Shown: positions 38,348 through 47,550, counted from the first letter of the stretch. The stretch is DNA of 64,000 nucleotides from Pseudomonas cannabina (GCF_900100365.1 NZ_FNKU01000001.1:1302001-1366000), one strand, 5' to 3'. Translations and numbers: made by a program. The notes: generated by a model not told the origin, from the sequence alone.

Positions 38348-38779
38348 ATGAGCTTTAGCCGCATACGTTTCAAACCCGCACGCCGTCAGGGCGGCTTCAC
38401 ATTGCTGGAAATGCTGGCCGTTATTGTATTGCTGGGCATCGTGGCGACCATTGTCGTGCGTCAGGTGGGCGGCAACGTCGACAAGGGCAAATACGGCGCA
38501 GGCAAGGCGCAACTGGCGAGCCTGGGCATGAAAATCGAGAGCTACGCGCTGGATGTCGGCTCGCCACCCAAAACGTTGCAGCAACTGACTGAAAAGCCGG
38601 GTAACGCGTACAACTGGAACGGCCCTTACGCCAAGCCTTCGGACCTCAAAGACCCGTTCGGCCATGCGTTCGGTTATCGCTTTCCGGGCCAGCATGGCAG
38701 CTTCGACCTGATTTTCTACGGTCAGGACGGTCAGCCAGGCGGTGAAGGATACAGCGCCGATCTGGGCAACTGGGAGTAA
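38348..38779 (+). CDS. gspG: Major pseudopilin GspG
   Basis: A 143-residue pseudopilin. A basic leader is cut before FTLLEMLAVIVLLGIVATIVV (prepilin peptidase site G-FTLLE). The C-terminal part (GNAYNWNGPYAKPSDLKDPFGHAFGYRFPGQHGSFDLIFYGQDGQPGGEG) has the calcium-site loop typical of GspG. Forms the shaft of the pseudopilus. No prepilin peptidase gene is in the window; PilD elsewhere presumably does the processing. Confidence 0.95.
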   Translation: MSFSRIRFKPARRQGGFTLLEMLAVIVLLGIVATIVVRQVGGNVDKGKYGAGKAQLASLGMKIESYALDVGSPPKTLQQLTEKPGNAYNWNGPYAKPSDLKDPFGHAFGYRFPGQHGSFDLIFYGQDGQPGGEGYSADLGNWE

Positions 38780-38787
38780 ATAGCGGT

Positions 38788-39222
38788 ATGAAAACGCCTG
38801 TCGCAAGCCGTGGTTTTACCCTGATGGAAATGCTGGTCGTGCTGGTGTTGATGAGCATTGCCGTCGGTCTGGTGGGTTTCGGTCTGCAACAGGGGTTGAG
38901 TACTGCCAGCGAGCGGCGGGCAGTGGGCGATATGGTCGAGGCGCTGCGGGCGACCCGAGTGCGCGCGATTGTTACCGGCCAGCCGGTCCGCACTGAGTTT
39001 GACCTGCGCAAAGCGACTTTCAAGGCTCCGGGCAAGCGCGAGAAGCGCTGGCCCGAGAGTCTGCGGGTGACTTTGCAGACAGCGTCGGATCTGGGTTCGT
39101 CGGTGGAGTTCTACCCGGACGGTGGTTCCAGTGGTGGCAACGTGCTGGTAGCTGACGGCGAGCGACGCTGGCGCATCGACATTGGCTGGCTGACCGGTAG
39201 CGTTCAGGTACGGTCACTTTAA
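38788..39222 (+). CDS. gspH: Minor pseudopilin GspH
   Basis: A 144-residue pseudopilin with the leader site G-FTLMEMLVVLVLMSIAVGLVGFGL and a GspH-like C-terminal beta domain (ALRATRVRAIVTGQPVRTEFDLRKATF). It lies 8 bp after gspG and touches gspI. A minor component near the pseudopilus tip. Confidence 0.92.
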   Translation: MKTPVASRGFTLMEMLVVLVLMSIAVGLVGFGLQQGLSTASERRAVGDMVEALRATRVRAIVTGQPVRTEFDLRKATFKAPGKREKRWPESLRVTLQTASDLGSSVEFYPDGGSSGGNVLVADGERRWRIDIGWLTGSVQVRSL

Positions 39223-39593
39223 TGAAAACATCGCAGTCAGGGTTCACCCTGCTGGAGATGCTCGCTGCATTGACCGTCATGGCGGTGTGCAGCGGGGTTC
39301 TGCTGGTGGCGTTCGGGCAAAGTGCGCGCTCCTTGCAACAGGTATCGCGCAGCGACCGTCTCAGTCATGCCGCGCGCACGATCCTGGATCAGGAAGGTGC
39401 CGGGCCGCTGGAAAACGGCACGCGCCAGGGCAAGCTGGCAGGCATCGACTGGACGCTGGATATCCGTGAGATGGCCGGCGCTGATGGGCAGCCACGATTG
39501 TTTCGTCTGGACCTGAGGGTCGGTGAGCACCGGCGCCACGCACAATTCAGTACCCTGAAGCTGCGCGGCGCGGTCACCGGGGCGGGCTCATGA
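39222..39593 (+). CDS. gspI: Minor pseudopilin GspI
   Basis: A 123-residue pseudopilin with leader MKTSQSG, then FTLLEMLAALTVMAVCSGVLLVAF, and a short C-terminal domain (LAGIDWTLDIREM). It shares one base with gspH and overlaps gspJ by 4 bp. It nucleates the GspIJK tip complex. Confidence 0.92.
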   Translation: MKTSQSGFTLLEMLAALTVMAVCSGVLLVAFGQSARSLQQVSRSDRLSHAARTILDQEGAGPLENGTRQGKLAGIDWTLDIREMAGADGQPRLFRLDLRVGEHRRHAQFSTLKLRGAVTGAGS

Positions 39594-40222
39594 AGCGTGT
39601 GCAGCGTGGCTTTACGCTGCTCGAAGTGCTGCTGGTGATCAGCCTGCTGGGCGTGTTGCTGGTTCTGGTCGCCGGGGCGTTGCTGGGGGCCAATCGCGCG
39701 GTGCTCAAGGCGGAGCGTTACACTGTCAACCTGGATGAGGTGCGGGCTGCGCAGGCCTTTTTGCGCAGTTCGATCAGCCAGGCGCTGCCGCTGGATACGT
39801 CCGCCGAAGACGACGCCAATAGCGGCTTTTTTGAGGGCTCGGCACAGCAATTGCAGTTTGTCGCCACGTTGCCCGGCGAGTTGGGCGGCGGTATTCAGGT
39901 TCATACCATCGCGCTGAAGGGGCCGGAGGGACATCGCAGTCTGCAGGTGTCGTTTGCACAGGTTCAGTCTGCGGCGAACGGCATTTCGCTCAAGCCCTGG
40001 GGTGAGCCGCAGGTGCTGCTGCAGAACGTCGAATCGTTGACCTTCAGCTACCGGGGGTTGAACCCGAAGGGTAAGCCGACTGGCTGGATCGCCGAGTGGC
40101 CCTGGCCAAATCGCTTGCCTCGTGCCGTGCAGATCGACATGCAGGTCAAAGGCACCGTGAAGTGGGTGCCGGAAGTGGTGGCGTTGCGTCTGGACTTGTC
40201 CGGCGGGGCGGGCGGCGAATGA
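39590..40222 (+). CDS. gspJ: Minor pseudopilin GspJ
   Basis: A 210-residue pseudopilin with cleavage site G-FTLLEVLLVISLLGVLLVLVAGALL and a larger beta-rich C-terminal domain (VESLTFSYRGLNPKGKPTGWIAEWPWPNRLPRAVQIDMQ). It overlaps gspI and gspK. Part of the GspIJK tip. Confidence 0.92.
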   Translation: MKRVQRGFTLLEVLLVISLLGVLLVLVAGALLGANRAVLKAERYTVNLDEVRAAQAFLRSSISQALPLDTSAEDDANSGFFEGSAQQLQFVATLPGELGGGIQVHTIALKGPEGHRSLQVSFAQVQSAANGISLKPWGEPQVLLQNVESLTFSYRGLNPKGKPTGWIAEWPWPNRLPRAVQIDMQVKGTVKWVPEVVALRLDLSGGAGGE

Positions 40223-40953
40223 GTCATTCAGCCGGCCAGCAGCGTGGCGTAGCGCTGCTGGTGGTGCTCTGGGTGCTGGCGCTGTTGAGTCTGTTGCTCG
40301 GCGGACTGGCGGGCTGGGTGCAACTGGAAAGCCGGCAGGCGCTCTGGTTGCGCCAGAACACCCAAGCGCTGCTGGCCGCCGAAGGTGGCATGAACATGGC
40401 GGTGCAGGGGTTGCTGGATACTGGGCAGCGCAAGCGTTGGGTGGCGGATGGACGCCTGGTGGCGTTACGCCTGGATGACACGCAACTGGTTGTCAGCGTG
40501 AGAAGCGAACGCGGCAAGCTGGATTTGAACAGCGCGCCGGTGGCAGATATTTCGCGTGTGTTGCAGGCCTGCGGTGCAGCCAGAAACCAGGCCAGCAGTA
40601 TCGCGCAGGTGCTGGAAGCGCAGCGCAATGGCGGCCAGTCGCCGCTGCGAGTGGTCGAGGAAGTGCGCCAGTTACCGGGCATGACCCAAACGCTGTACAC
40701 CCGGCTGTTGCCGGAAATTACATTATGGAGCGGGCTGGATCGACCTGATTCGGCATTTGCTTCGGGCTTGTTGCGTCGGGCGTTGAACCTGCCGAACCAG
40801 AGTGCGGTCGGGGCTGATCCAGGTGAGGTATTGACCATCGACAGCCGTGCAGAACGACCGGGCGGTGTCACTGCCTTTTTACAGACCACAGTTTTATTGA
40901 GCCCATCGGAGGGAAGCGCACAACCCTATCGGGTGTTGCGTTGGCAAGAATGA
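40219..40953 (+). CDS. gspK: Minor pseudopilin GspK
   Basis: A 244-residue protein starting MSHSAGQQRGVALLVVLWVLALLSLLLGG, the unusual GspK leader with G-VALLVVLWVLAL. The helix-hairpin-helix-like insert is present (KLDLNSAPVADISRVLQACG ... LRVVEEVRQLPGMTQTLYTRLLPEITLWS). The ATG overlaps the gspJ stop (ATGA). It caps the pseudopilus tip. Confidence 0.92.
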   Translation: MSHSAGQQRGVALLVVLWVLALLSLLLGGLAGWVQLESRQALWLRQNTQALLAAEGGMNMAVQGLLDTGQRKRWVADGRLVALRLDDTQLVVSVRSERGKLDLNSAPVADISRVLQACGAARNQASSIAQVLEAQRNGGQSPLRVVEEVRQLPGMTQTLYTRLLPEITLWSGLDRPDSAFASGLLRRALNLPNQSAVGADPGEVLTIDSRAERPGGVTAFLQTTVLLSPSEGSAQPYRVLRWQE

Positions 40954-42020
40954 ATTCATCAGTTTCTTCACGTCTGGCGCCTGTGTACGCGTTACGCGAG
41001 CAGGTTGCCCGGCAGTGGCGCGGCAGCCCGGCGCAACACGCCTGGCAATGGTGGGTCGCGGAATTGCGCGCCTGCCTGCCGCTACGTTTGCGTCGATGGC
41101 TGGGTGGCGAAACCGTCGAGCAGGTGCATGCGTGGCCATTGAGCGAGCCGCTTTCCGTTGCACCGGGTCAGGTACGTCGCGTGTTGCTGCTGCCGGTTTC
41201 GGCGGTGTTGGTGCAAACGCTGCAACTGCCTGCCGCCGCTGCGCGCAACCTGTCGACCGTCGTTGGCTACGAACTGGATCGCTTCACGCCGTTTGACGCC
41301 GGCCAACTGTACTTCGTTGCCCGTCAGGACAGCCGCAGCGCCAGCTTCGTGCAGGTGACGCTGGTGGCGACACTGCGCGAGCGGCTGGACGCGATTCTGG
41401 GTGAGTGTGCCGAGCGCGGTCTGCGTCCGGACGTCGTGGATGTCGGCAGTGAAGGGCAGCGCATGGGCGTCGACCTGCTGCCCATGCCGGCACGCCCGCA
41501 ACAATCGCGTTCCGGCCATCGTCTGCAACGCGGGCTGATCTGGCTGTGCGCCGGTCTGCTGTTGAGCGCCATGCTGTTGTGGCTGAACGATCGTCAGCGC
41601 CTGCTTGAAGATATGCAGGCCAGCGTTCAGGCGCAGAAGGCGCAGGTCGGCGAGATCCAGCAACTGCGTCAGCAGTTGACCAACACCCGTGGCGCGGCCA
41701 ACTACCTGCTGCGGCGCAAGGCCGAACAGCCGCCGCTGTCGGCGCTGCTCAGCGAATTGACGGCCTGCCTGCCTTCGGACACCTGGATCGAGCATCTGGA
41801 AATCAGCGACAGCGCCGACGTGGCGTTTTCCGGGCAAAGTGGCAAGGCGAGCGCGCTGATCGGCCGCATGAAAGAATGCCGCAGTCTGGATAACGCGCAG
41901 TTTCAGGGCGTGATCCAGCCTGACACCAAAACTGGCAAGGATCAGTATTCCCTGCGCGCGCACTTGCACCAGAACCTGCACCAGGAGAACGCCGATGCGT
42001 CGTCCACTGACAAGCCGTGA
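40950..42020 (+). CDS. gspL: Type II secretion protein GspL
   Basis: A 356-residue bitopic protein: a cytoplasmic N-terminal part that docks GspE, one membrane helix (LIWLCAGLLLSAMLLWL, about residues 197-213), a periplasmic coiled coil and a small PilN-like domain. The start at ATG 40950 overlaps the gspK stop; an in-frame TTG three codons earlier is less likely. Confidence 0.88.
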   Translation: MNSSVSSRLAPVYALREQVARQWRGSPAQHAWQWWVAELRACLPLRLRRWLGGETVEQVHAWPLSEPLSVAPGQVRRVLLLPVSAVLVQTLQLPAAAARNLSTVVGYELDRFTPFDAGQLYFVARQDSRSASFVQVTLVATLRERLDAILGECAERGLRPDVVDVGSEGQRMGVDLLPMPARPQQSRSGHRLQRGLIWLCAGLLLSAMLLWLNDRQRLLEDMQASVQAQKAQVGEIQQLRQQLTNTRGAANYLLRRKAEQPPLSALLSELTACLPSDTWIEHLEISDSADVAFSGQSGKASALIGRMKECRSLDNAQFQGVIQPDTKTGKDQYSLRAHLHQNLHQENADASSTDKP

Positions 42021-42606
42021 GCGGCGGGGCGCGGCCCTGATCATTCTGGCGCTGGTGCTATGCCTGGCGTACTGGCTGTTGATCGATAGCTGGTTTGCCG
42101 GGCCCTTGCGCGACATCAACGAGCAGACCGAGCAGTTGCGCGAACAGCAGCAACGCTACGCCGGGCTGTTGCAGCAGGGCGATTCGTTGCGCGAGCAACT
42201 GGAACAGGCGCGCCGCGATCCGGCCAGCAGCACCAGCCTGTTGCCGGGCGAAGACCCCAGCGCAGTGGCGGCGGACCTGATGCAAAGCATCGCTGATTTG
42301 ATCAGCGGTCAGGCCAACACCGGCGGAGGTTGCGAGCTGACCCAGCGCATGCCGATCACGCCTGAGCAAGACAGCGCCGAGCCGTATCGTCAGGTCAAAG
42401 TCAGCCTGACCCTGAACTGCGCCATCGAACCACTGACTGCCATTCTGCACGCGCTGGAATACCAGCGTCCGTTTCTGTTCATTGACGAGATGAGTATGCG
42501 TCGCGATGCCAATGCGCCGGCCAATGGTGCTGCGGGCAAACTGGTGGTGCATCTGCTGGTGCGCGGCTACCTGCAACCGGCGAGTGCCGGGGAGGGCGAG
42601 CAATGA
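41995..42606 (+). CDS. gspM: Type II secretion protein GspM
   Basis: A 203-residue inner-membrane protein with a single N-terminal helix (GAALIILALVLCLAYWLLIDSWF), a coiled coil (INEQTEQLREQQQRYAGLLQQGDSLREQLEQA) and a periplasmic ferredoxin-like domain. It overlaps gspL by 26 bp and gspC/N by 4 bp. Partner of GspL in the platform. Confidence 0.88.
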   Translation: MRRPLTSRERRGAALIILALVLCLAYWLLIDSWFAGPLRDINEQTEQLREQQQRYAGLLQQGDSLREQLEQARRDPASSTSLLPGEDPSAVAADLMQSIADLISGQANTGGGCELTQRMPITPEQDSAEPYRQVKVSLTLNCAIEPLTAILHALEYQRPFLFIDEMSMRRDANAPANGAAGKLVVHLLVRGYLQPASAGEGEQ

Positions 42607-43133
42607 TCGGTTCATTACGCCCGCTGGAGTGGTCGCTGCTGGCGGTGGCCGCAGTGCTGGCCACGCTGATCGCACTGATCTTCAGTGGCGCTGCGCACTC
42701 ACCCGACTGGTTGCCGGAACAGGCACCGCGTAACCCCGTGGACCAGAAAGCCCAGGCCCACAGTGCGCCATCGGCCACTCTGGACAGCCTGGCCAATACC
42801 TGGAAAACCCCGCTTTTCAGCCCGGACCGCAGCCCCGATGTGGCCGTCCGCAACGCCGATGTGCAAGCGTCCAGCCTGGTCGGCCTGACCCTGACCGGGG
42901 TGATCATGGACGGCTCGTTGCGTGTCGCACTGCTCAAACAGGCCAGCGGCCCGGCGCTGAAAGTTCGCCAGGGCGAGCGTCTGCCCAATGGCTGGACGCT
43001 CGACCGGCTGGAGCCTACCCAGGCCACGTTCAAGCTGGATGACCGCACGCAAGTCCTGCGCCTGCCCGCGCTGCGTCTGCCACCGCCGTCGAATACACCC
43101 CCGCTTACCTTAACCAACGATTCCACCCTGTGA
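42603..43133 (+). CDS. Type II secretion GspC/GspN-like protein
   Basis: A 176-residue protein with one N-terminal membrane helix (WSLLAVAAVLATLIALIF) and a periplasmic domain resembling the homology region of GspC (LVGLTLTGVIMDGSLRVALLKQASGPALKVRQGERLPNGWTLDRLEPTQATF). It has no PDZ domain and sits just before gspD. It is likely to link the inner platform to the secretin. It is often annotated gspN; the label is uncertain. Confidence 0.75.
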   Translation: MIGSLRPLEWSLLAVAAVLATLIALIFSGAAHSPDWLPEQAPRNPVDQKAQAHSAPSATLDSLANTWKTPLFSPDRSPDVAVRNADVQASSLVGLTLTGVIMDGSLRVALLKQASGPALKVRQGERLPNGWTLDRLEPTQATFKLDDRTQVLRLPALRLPPPSNTPPLTLTNDSTL

Positions 43134-45454
43134 TGGGTACCTTTTCTGGAGTTCCTGCCATCGCTACCTTGCGCACACCCGTGCTTTGCCTGGCCACCGC
43201 CGTCGCCCTTGGCGGCTGCGCGTCTCAGTCAGACACACTCGATCCCGACAATGGCATGCTGCAGGAAGCGCTCCAGGGAACCGGGTCACAACGCCCCCCA
43301 GTAGACCCGCGCAGCGAGCGTCCGCCGGTCGAGCCACCTTCCCGGCAGACGCCGGCCTCGCCGCAGCGCCAGATCATCAAGGGCAACCAGCGTTTCATCC
43401 GCCAGCCCGCAGCCGCCCCGGCAGCGCGTCCGGGCGAGACCGGTGACATTGTCTTCAATTTCACCAACCAGCCGATTCAGGCGGTGATCAACAGCATCAT
43501 GGGCGATTTGCTGCACGAGAATTACAGCATTGCCCAAGGCGTGAAGGGCGATGTCAGTTTCTCGACCTCCAAACCGGTCAACAAGCAGCAGGCGCTGTCG
43601 ATTCTCGAAACGCTGCTGTCCTGGACTGACAACGCCATGATCAAGCAGGGCAACCGCTACGTTATCCTGCCTTCCAGTCAGGCGGTGGCCGGCAAGCTGG
43701 TTCCGGAAATGCGCGTGGCGCAACCTTCGGCGGGCATGTCGGCGCGGCTGTTTCCGTTGCGTTACATTTCAGCCACCGAAATGCAGAAACTGCTCAAGCC
43801 GTTCGCCCGGGAAAACGCGTTCCTGCTGGTCGACCCGGCGCGCAACGTGCTCAGCCTGGCGGGCACCCCCGAAGAGCTGGCCAACTATCAGGACACTATC
43901 GACACCTTTGATGTGGACTGGCTGAAAGGCATGTCGGTTGGCGTATTCGGTCTGCAACGCGCCTCGGTTGGCGAGCTTATGCCTGAACTGCAGAAGATGT
44001 TCGGCCCGGAAAGCGGCATGCCGCTCGCGGGCATGGTGCGCTTTCTGCCCATCGAGCGGACCAATTCGGTGGTGGCAATCTCTTCGCAGCCCGAGTACCT
44101 GCACGAAGTCGGCGAGTGGATTCACACCATCGATGAGGGCGGCGGCAACGAGCCACAGATGTACGTGTATGACGTGCGCAACATGAAAGCCACCGATCTG
44201 GCCAAGTACCTGAGGCAGATCTACGGCACGGGCGCGATCAAGGATGACTCGCCTGCCAAGGTGGCGCCGGGGCTGCGCACCACCACGCTGTCGTCGCTCA
44301 ATTCCAGCGGCGGTGGCGCGGGCGGCATGAGCAGCTCCAGCGGCCTGGGCGGTAACGGCAGCGGCATGAGCAGTGGTGGCGCTTTTGGCAGCAGCCAAGG
44401 GCTGAACAACAGCCAGAACAGTGCCAACAGCGAATCGGAGGGCGACGACCAGAGCGGCGGCGATTCGGATTCCGCCAGTCAGGATGACAGCGGCTCGGCG
44501 GGCAACGGCAAGTCGCTCGATGCCAGCACGCGCATCACTGCACAGAAGAGCAGCAACCAGTTGTTGGTGCGCACGCGTCCTGCACAATGGAAGGAAATCG
44601 AGTCGGCCATCAAACGTCTCGACAACCCGCCGCTGCAAGTGCAGATCGAGACGCGCATTCTGGAAGTCAAGCTGACCGGCGAACTGGACATGGGGGTGCA
44701 GTGGTACCTGGGGCGTCTGGCAGGTAATTCGGGTACGACTGGAAACGTCACCAACACTCCGGGCAGCCAGGGATCGATCGGTACCGGCGGCGCTGCATTG
44801 GCTGCAACTGACTCGTTCTTCTACTCCTTCGTCAGTAATAACCTGCAAGTGGCACTGCGTGCGCTGGAAACCAACGGCCGCACCCAAGTGCTGTCGGCAC
44901 CCTCGCTGGTGGTCATGAACAACCAGCAGGCACAGATTCAGGTTGGCGACAATATCCCGATCAGCCAGACCACGGTCAACACCAACGCCTCGGCCACCAC
45001 GCTGAGCAGCGTCGAATACGTGCAGACCGGTGTCATTCTCGACGTTGTGCCGCGCATCAATCCGGGCGGCCTGGTGTACATGGATATTCAGCAGCAAGTG
45101 AGTGACGCCGACAACAGCGCCAACTCCACTGACCTGAATGGAAATCCGCGTATTTCGACCCGCTCGGTGTCGACCCAAGTGGCCGCGCAGAGTGGTCAGA
45201 CGGTGCTGTTGGGCGGCCTGATCAAGCAGGACAACGCCGAGTCGGTCAGTGCTGTGCCTTATCTCGGGCGCATCCCCGGCCTGAAATGGTTGTTCGGCAA
45301 TACCAGCAAATCCAAGGACCGCACCGAGCTGATCGTGCTGATCACGCCTCGGGTCATCACCAGCAGCAGCCAGGCGCGTCAGGTGACGGATGACTACCGT
45401 CAGCAGATGCAATTGCTCAAACCCGAGGTTTCGCGGACCAGCATTCAGAATTGA
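43133..45454 (+). CDS. gspD: Type II secretion secretin GspD
   Basis: A 773-residue outer-membrane secretin. The N-terminus ends in a lipobox (ALGGC), so it is probably a self-piloting lipoprotein. Four N domains follow (IVFNFTNQPIQAVINSIMGDLLHENY is N0). A Ser/Gly-rich linker near residues 385-450 (runs such as SSGGGAGGMSSSSGLGG) interrupts the N3 domain. The C-terminal secretin domain contains VLSAPSLVVMNNQQAQIQVGDNIPI and VQTGVILDVVPRINPGG. Either GTG 43130 or ATG 43133 could start it. No pilotin gene (gspS) was seen. Confidence 0.93.
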   Translation: MGTFSGVPAIATLRTPVLCLATAVALGGCASQSDTLDPDNGMLQEALQGTGSQRPPVDPRSERPPVEPPSRQTPASPQRQIIKGNQRFIRQPAAAPAARPGETGDIVFNFTNQPIQAVINSIMGDLLHENYSIAQGVKGDVSFSTSKPVNKQQALSILETLLSWTDNAMIKQGNRYVILPSSQAVAGKLVPEMRVAQPSAGMSARLFPLRYISATEMQKLLKPFARENAFLLVDPARNVLSLAGTPEELANYQDTIDTFDVDWLKGMSVGVFGLQRASVGELMPELQKMFGPESGMPLAGMVRFLPIERTNSVVAISSQPEYLHEVGEWIHTIDEGGGNEPQMYVYDVRNMKATDLAKYLRQIYGTGAIKDDSPAKVAPGLRTTTLSSLNSSGGGAGGMSSSSGLGGNGSGMSSGGAFGSSQGLNNSQNSANSESEGDDQSGGDSDSASQDDSGSAGNGKSLDASTRITAQKSSNQLLVRTRPAQWKEIESAIKRLDNPPLQVQIETRILEVKLTGELDMGVQWYLGRLAGNSGTTGNVTNTPGSQGSIGTGGAALAATDSFFYSFVSNNLQVALRALETNGRTQVLSAPSLVVMNNQQAQIQVGDNIPISQTTVNTNASATTLSSVEYVQTGVILDVVPRINPGGLVYMDIQQQVSDADNSANSTDLNGNPRISTRSVSTQVAAQSGQTVLLGGLIKQDNAESVSAVPYLGRIPGLKWLFGNTSKSKDRTELIVLITPRVITSSSQARQVTDDYRQQMQLLKPEVSRTSIQN

Positions 45455-45517
45455 GGCGTGCCGGTTTCCGCTTACGGCGCTGCCTATCGGGCAGCGTCAA
45501 AAAGAGGTCATGAACAG

Positions 45518-46237
45518 ATGCTGAAATTTATCGCTGCCTTGTTGTTTGCCGTCGCCGGACTGGCGCAGGCGCAGGACACCCTGCACACGGACCTGCCGCT
45601 GGACTACCTGGCGCAGGTTAATGCCGAAAAGCCTGACCAGCCGCTGGTGATTTTCATCCACGGCTACGGCAGCAATGCCGCTGACCTGTTCGGGCTCAAG
45701 GATCAGCTGCCGGCCGTTTACAACTATCTGTCGGTGCAGGCCCCCGTCGAACTGCAGCCTGACAGCTACAAATGGTTCACCCAGAAGCCAGGCGTGCCGG
45801 ACTACGACGGCGTGACTGAAGACCTGAAAAGCAGCGGCAAGCAGCTGACAGCATTCATCACGCAGGCCACTGAAAAATTTCATACGCAGCCTAGCAAGGT
45901 ATTTCTGGTCGGCTTCAGCCAAGGCGCGATGATGAGTTATGAAGTTGCGTTGCGTCAGCCGACACTGGTCGGCGGCTTTGCGGCATTGAGCGGGCGCCTG
46001 CTGCCGGTGGTCAAGTCTGAAGTCAGACCGGCCAACGAATTGAAGGTCTTGAAAGTCTTCATCGGCCATGGCATGCAGGATCGTCAGGTGGTCTACGCCA
46101 GCGGCCCGCAAGCCGAGGCAACCCTGAAGTCGCTCGGCCTGATGCCGCAGTTTCACGGCTATGAAGGCCTTGGGCACAACATCAGCGAGGCTGAAGTGCT
46201 GGACCTGGCGAACTGGCTGCAACAGTCAACCCGCTAG
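45518..46237 (+). CDS. Exported carboxylesterase/phospholipase-like serine hydrolase
   Basis: A 239-residue alpha/beta hydrolase of the carboxylesterase/phospholipase (YpfH-like) family, with a signal peptide (MLKFIAALLFAVAGLAQAQ). The oxyanion region is IFIHGYGSNAADLF, and the nucleophile Ser134 lies in GFSQGAMMS. The Asp and His are in GHGMQDRQV and GLGHNIS. It directly follows gspD on the same strand (64-bp gap). Type II substrates are often encoded beside the machine, so it is a candidate substrate. Substrate specificity is unknown. Confidence 0.85.
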   Translation: MLKFIAALLFAVAGLAQAQDTLHTDLPLDYLAQVNAEKPDQPLVIFIHGYGSNAADLFGLKDQLPAVYNYLSVQAPVELQPDSYKWFTQKPGVPDYDGVTEDLKSSGKQLTAFITQATEKFHTQPSKVFLVGFSQGAMMSYEVALRQPTLVGGFAALSGRLLPVVKSEVRPANELKVLKVFIGHGMQDRQVVYASGPQAEATLKSLGLMPQFHGYEGLGHNISEAEVLDLANWLQQSTR

Positions 46238-46254
46238 CGGCTACTACGCAAGAC

Positions 46255-46795
46255 TGCAGACCGGGCGACGCTTCGCTTGTGTGGGAGCGGACCGGGCGAC
46301 TGAGCGAGTGTGGGAGCGGACTTGTCCGCGAACTGCCGGGAACCGGCAGCAGAACCAGCCGCCTCGGTGTACCAGACACAGCCAAGGTGACCGGTTTCAG
46401 CGCCGCTTCGCAGCCCATCGCGGACAAGTCCGCTCCTACGCCCTCCGGGCAGAAACGCGTGGTGTGACTGCAGACCGGGCGACGCTTCGCTTGTCCGCGA
46501 ACTGCCGGGAACCGGCAGCAGAACCAGCCGCCTCGGTGTACCAGACACAGCCAAGGTGACCGGTTTCAGGGCCGCTTCGCAGCCATCGCGGACAAGTCCG
46601 CTCCTACGCCCTCAGGGCAGAAACGCGTGGTGTGACAGCGGACCGGGCGACGCTTCGTTTGTCCGCGAACTGTCGGGAACCGACAGTAAACCCGGTGCAT
46701 GCGGTATATCAGGCACAACCGGGTTCACCTGGTTCAGGGCCGCTTCGCAGCCCCACGCCCACCTGGCAGAAGCCCGCCCTGAGGGCAGCCTGAGA
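46255..46795. repeat. Tandem array of three units containing REP/REPIN sequences
   Basis: Three successive copies of a unit starting ACCGGGCGACGCTTCG begin near 46260, 46472 and 46641. Each continues with CCGCGAACTG..GGGAACCG.CAG and a GGTTTCAGGGCCGCTTCGCAGCC segment. A Pseudomonas-type REP (GTGGGAGCGGACTTGTCCGCGA) is complete at 46310-46332 and occurs inverted at 46417-46440 and 46585-46608, so the first unit contains a typical REPIN pair. The third copy has diverged. No credible gene lies here. Confidence 0.85.
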
Positions 46796-46803
46796 CGTTT
46801 GTA

Positions 46804-47550
46804 TCAGTTGACTTTGACCTCATTGAACTTGAGCACGTTTTCCTTTCCCTCGCGGTCGCGGAAGGTCAGCTTCAAGGCAGGTGATTGCTTGACCCGGCCC
46901 TTGGCCGCTTCAAAGATCAGCGTCACGCGGGTAGGGACGTTGCGGATCAGTTGGAAGCTGTCCCAGCGGTCGTACTTCGCATCGCCGACACGCAGTTGCG
47001 ACAGGCCCAGCGCGCCGCCGGTTTCCTCGAACAGGCTGATCGGGTTCAGAAAGCGGAAGTCACGGTCTGCGCTCTTGTTGGTCAGCTCCAGCGTACAGGT
47101 AGGCGATTGGCCGTTCTGATCACCACCCAGCAACTCCATACTCACGTTGTCGACAGTCTCGGAGCTTTTGCCGAACAGGTTGGCGCTTTCGTTCTCGGTG
47201 AACAGTGTCTGGCTACGGGCAAACTCGACCGAAGGCTTGGCGTATTCGCCGCCCAGCCTGAAGAACACCGCGCAGAGGAACAGTGCCAAGCCGAGCCAGA
47301 CGCCGAGTATGAGTACCGACGGGAGCTTTCTGGCGAGGATGGCGATCCCCAGCCCGCTGAACACCATGACCGTGCCGACGATGATGATCAGGGTTTTCCA
47401 GTTGATGAAGTCGACACTGAGACCCAGTACGGCCGGGTCCGGGAACAGGTAGGTGAAGATGCTCCAGATAACGCCGATCATGCCGCTGATACCAAGCGAT
47501 ATCTTGGCGAAAATCGCGGAAATCTTGCTTGTTCGTGGTGCTGCATCCAT
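46804..47550 (-). CDS. Hypothetical inner-membrane protein
   Basis: A 248-residue protein starting MDAAPRTSKISAIFAKISLGISG. Three hydrophobic segments are visible in the first half (ISGMIGVIWSIFTYLF, TLIIIVGTVMVFSGLGIAIL, SVLILGVWLGLALFLCAVFF). The soluble C-terminal half is beta-rich (CTLELTNKSADRDFRF, RVTLIFEAAKGRVKQSPALKLTF). I do not recognise the family. The gene ends just beside the REPIN array. The start at 47550 is chosen because it places the membrane segments near the N-terminus; the longer frame to 47661 is less likely. Confidence 0.7.
   Translation of the reverse strand: MDAAPRTSKISAIFAKISLGISGMIGVIWSIFTYLFPDPAVLGLSVDFINWKTLIIIVGTVMVFSGLGIAILARKLPSVLILGVWLGLALFLCAVFFRLGGEYAKPSVEFARSQTLFTENESANLFGKSSETVDNVSMELLGGDQNGQSPTCTLELTNKSADRDFRFLNPISLFEETGGALGLSQLRVGDAKYDRWDSFQLIRNVPTRVTLIFEAAKGRVKQSPALKLTFRDREGKENVLKFNEVKVN

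Noticed and set aside
43769..45412. 547-codon minus-strand open frame opposite gspD
   Set aside because: gspD on the plus strand has all secretin motifs. The opposite frame is a by-product of GC-rich codon bias.
46255..46795. CRISPR array
   Set aside because: The repeats are about 170-210 bp long and carry inverted REP sequences. There is no short constant repeat with variable spacers and no cas gene.
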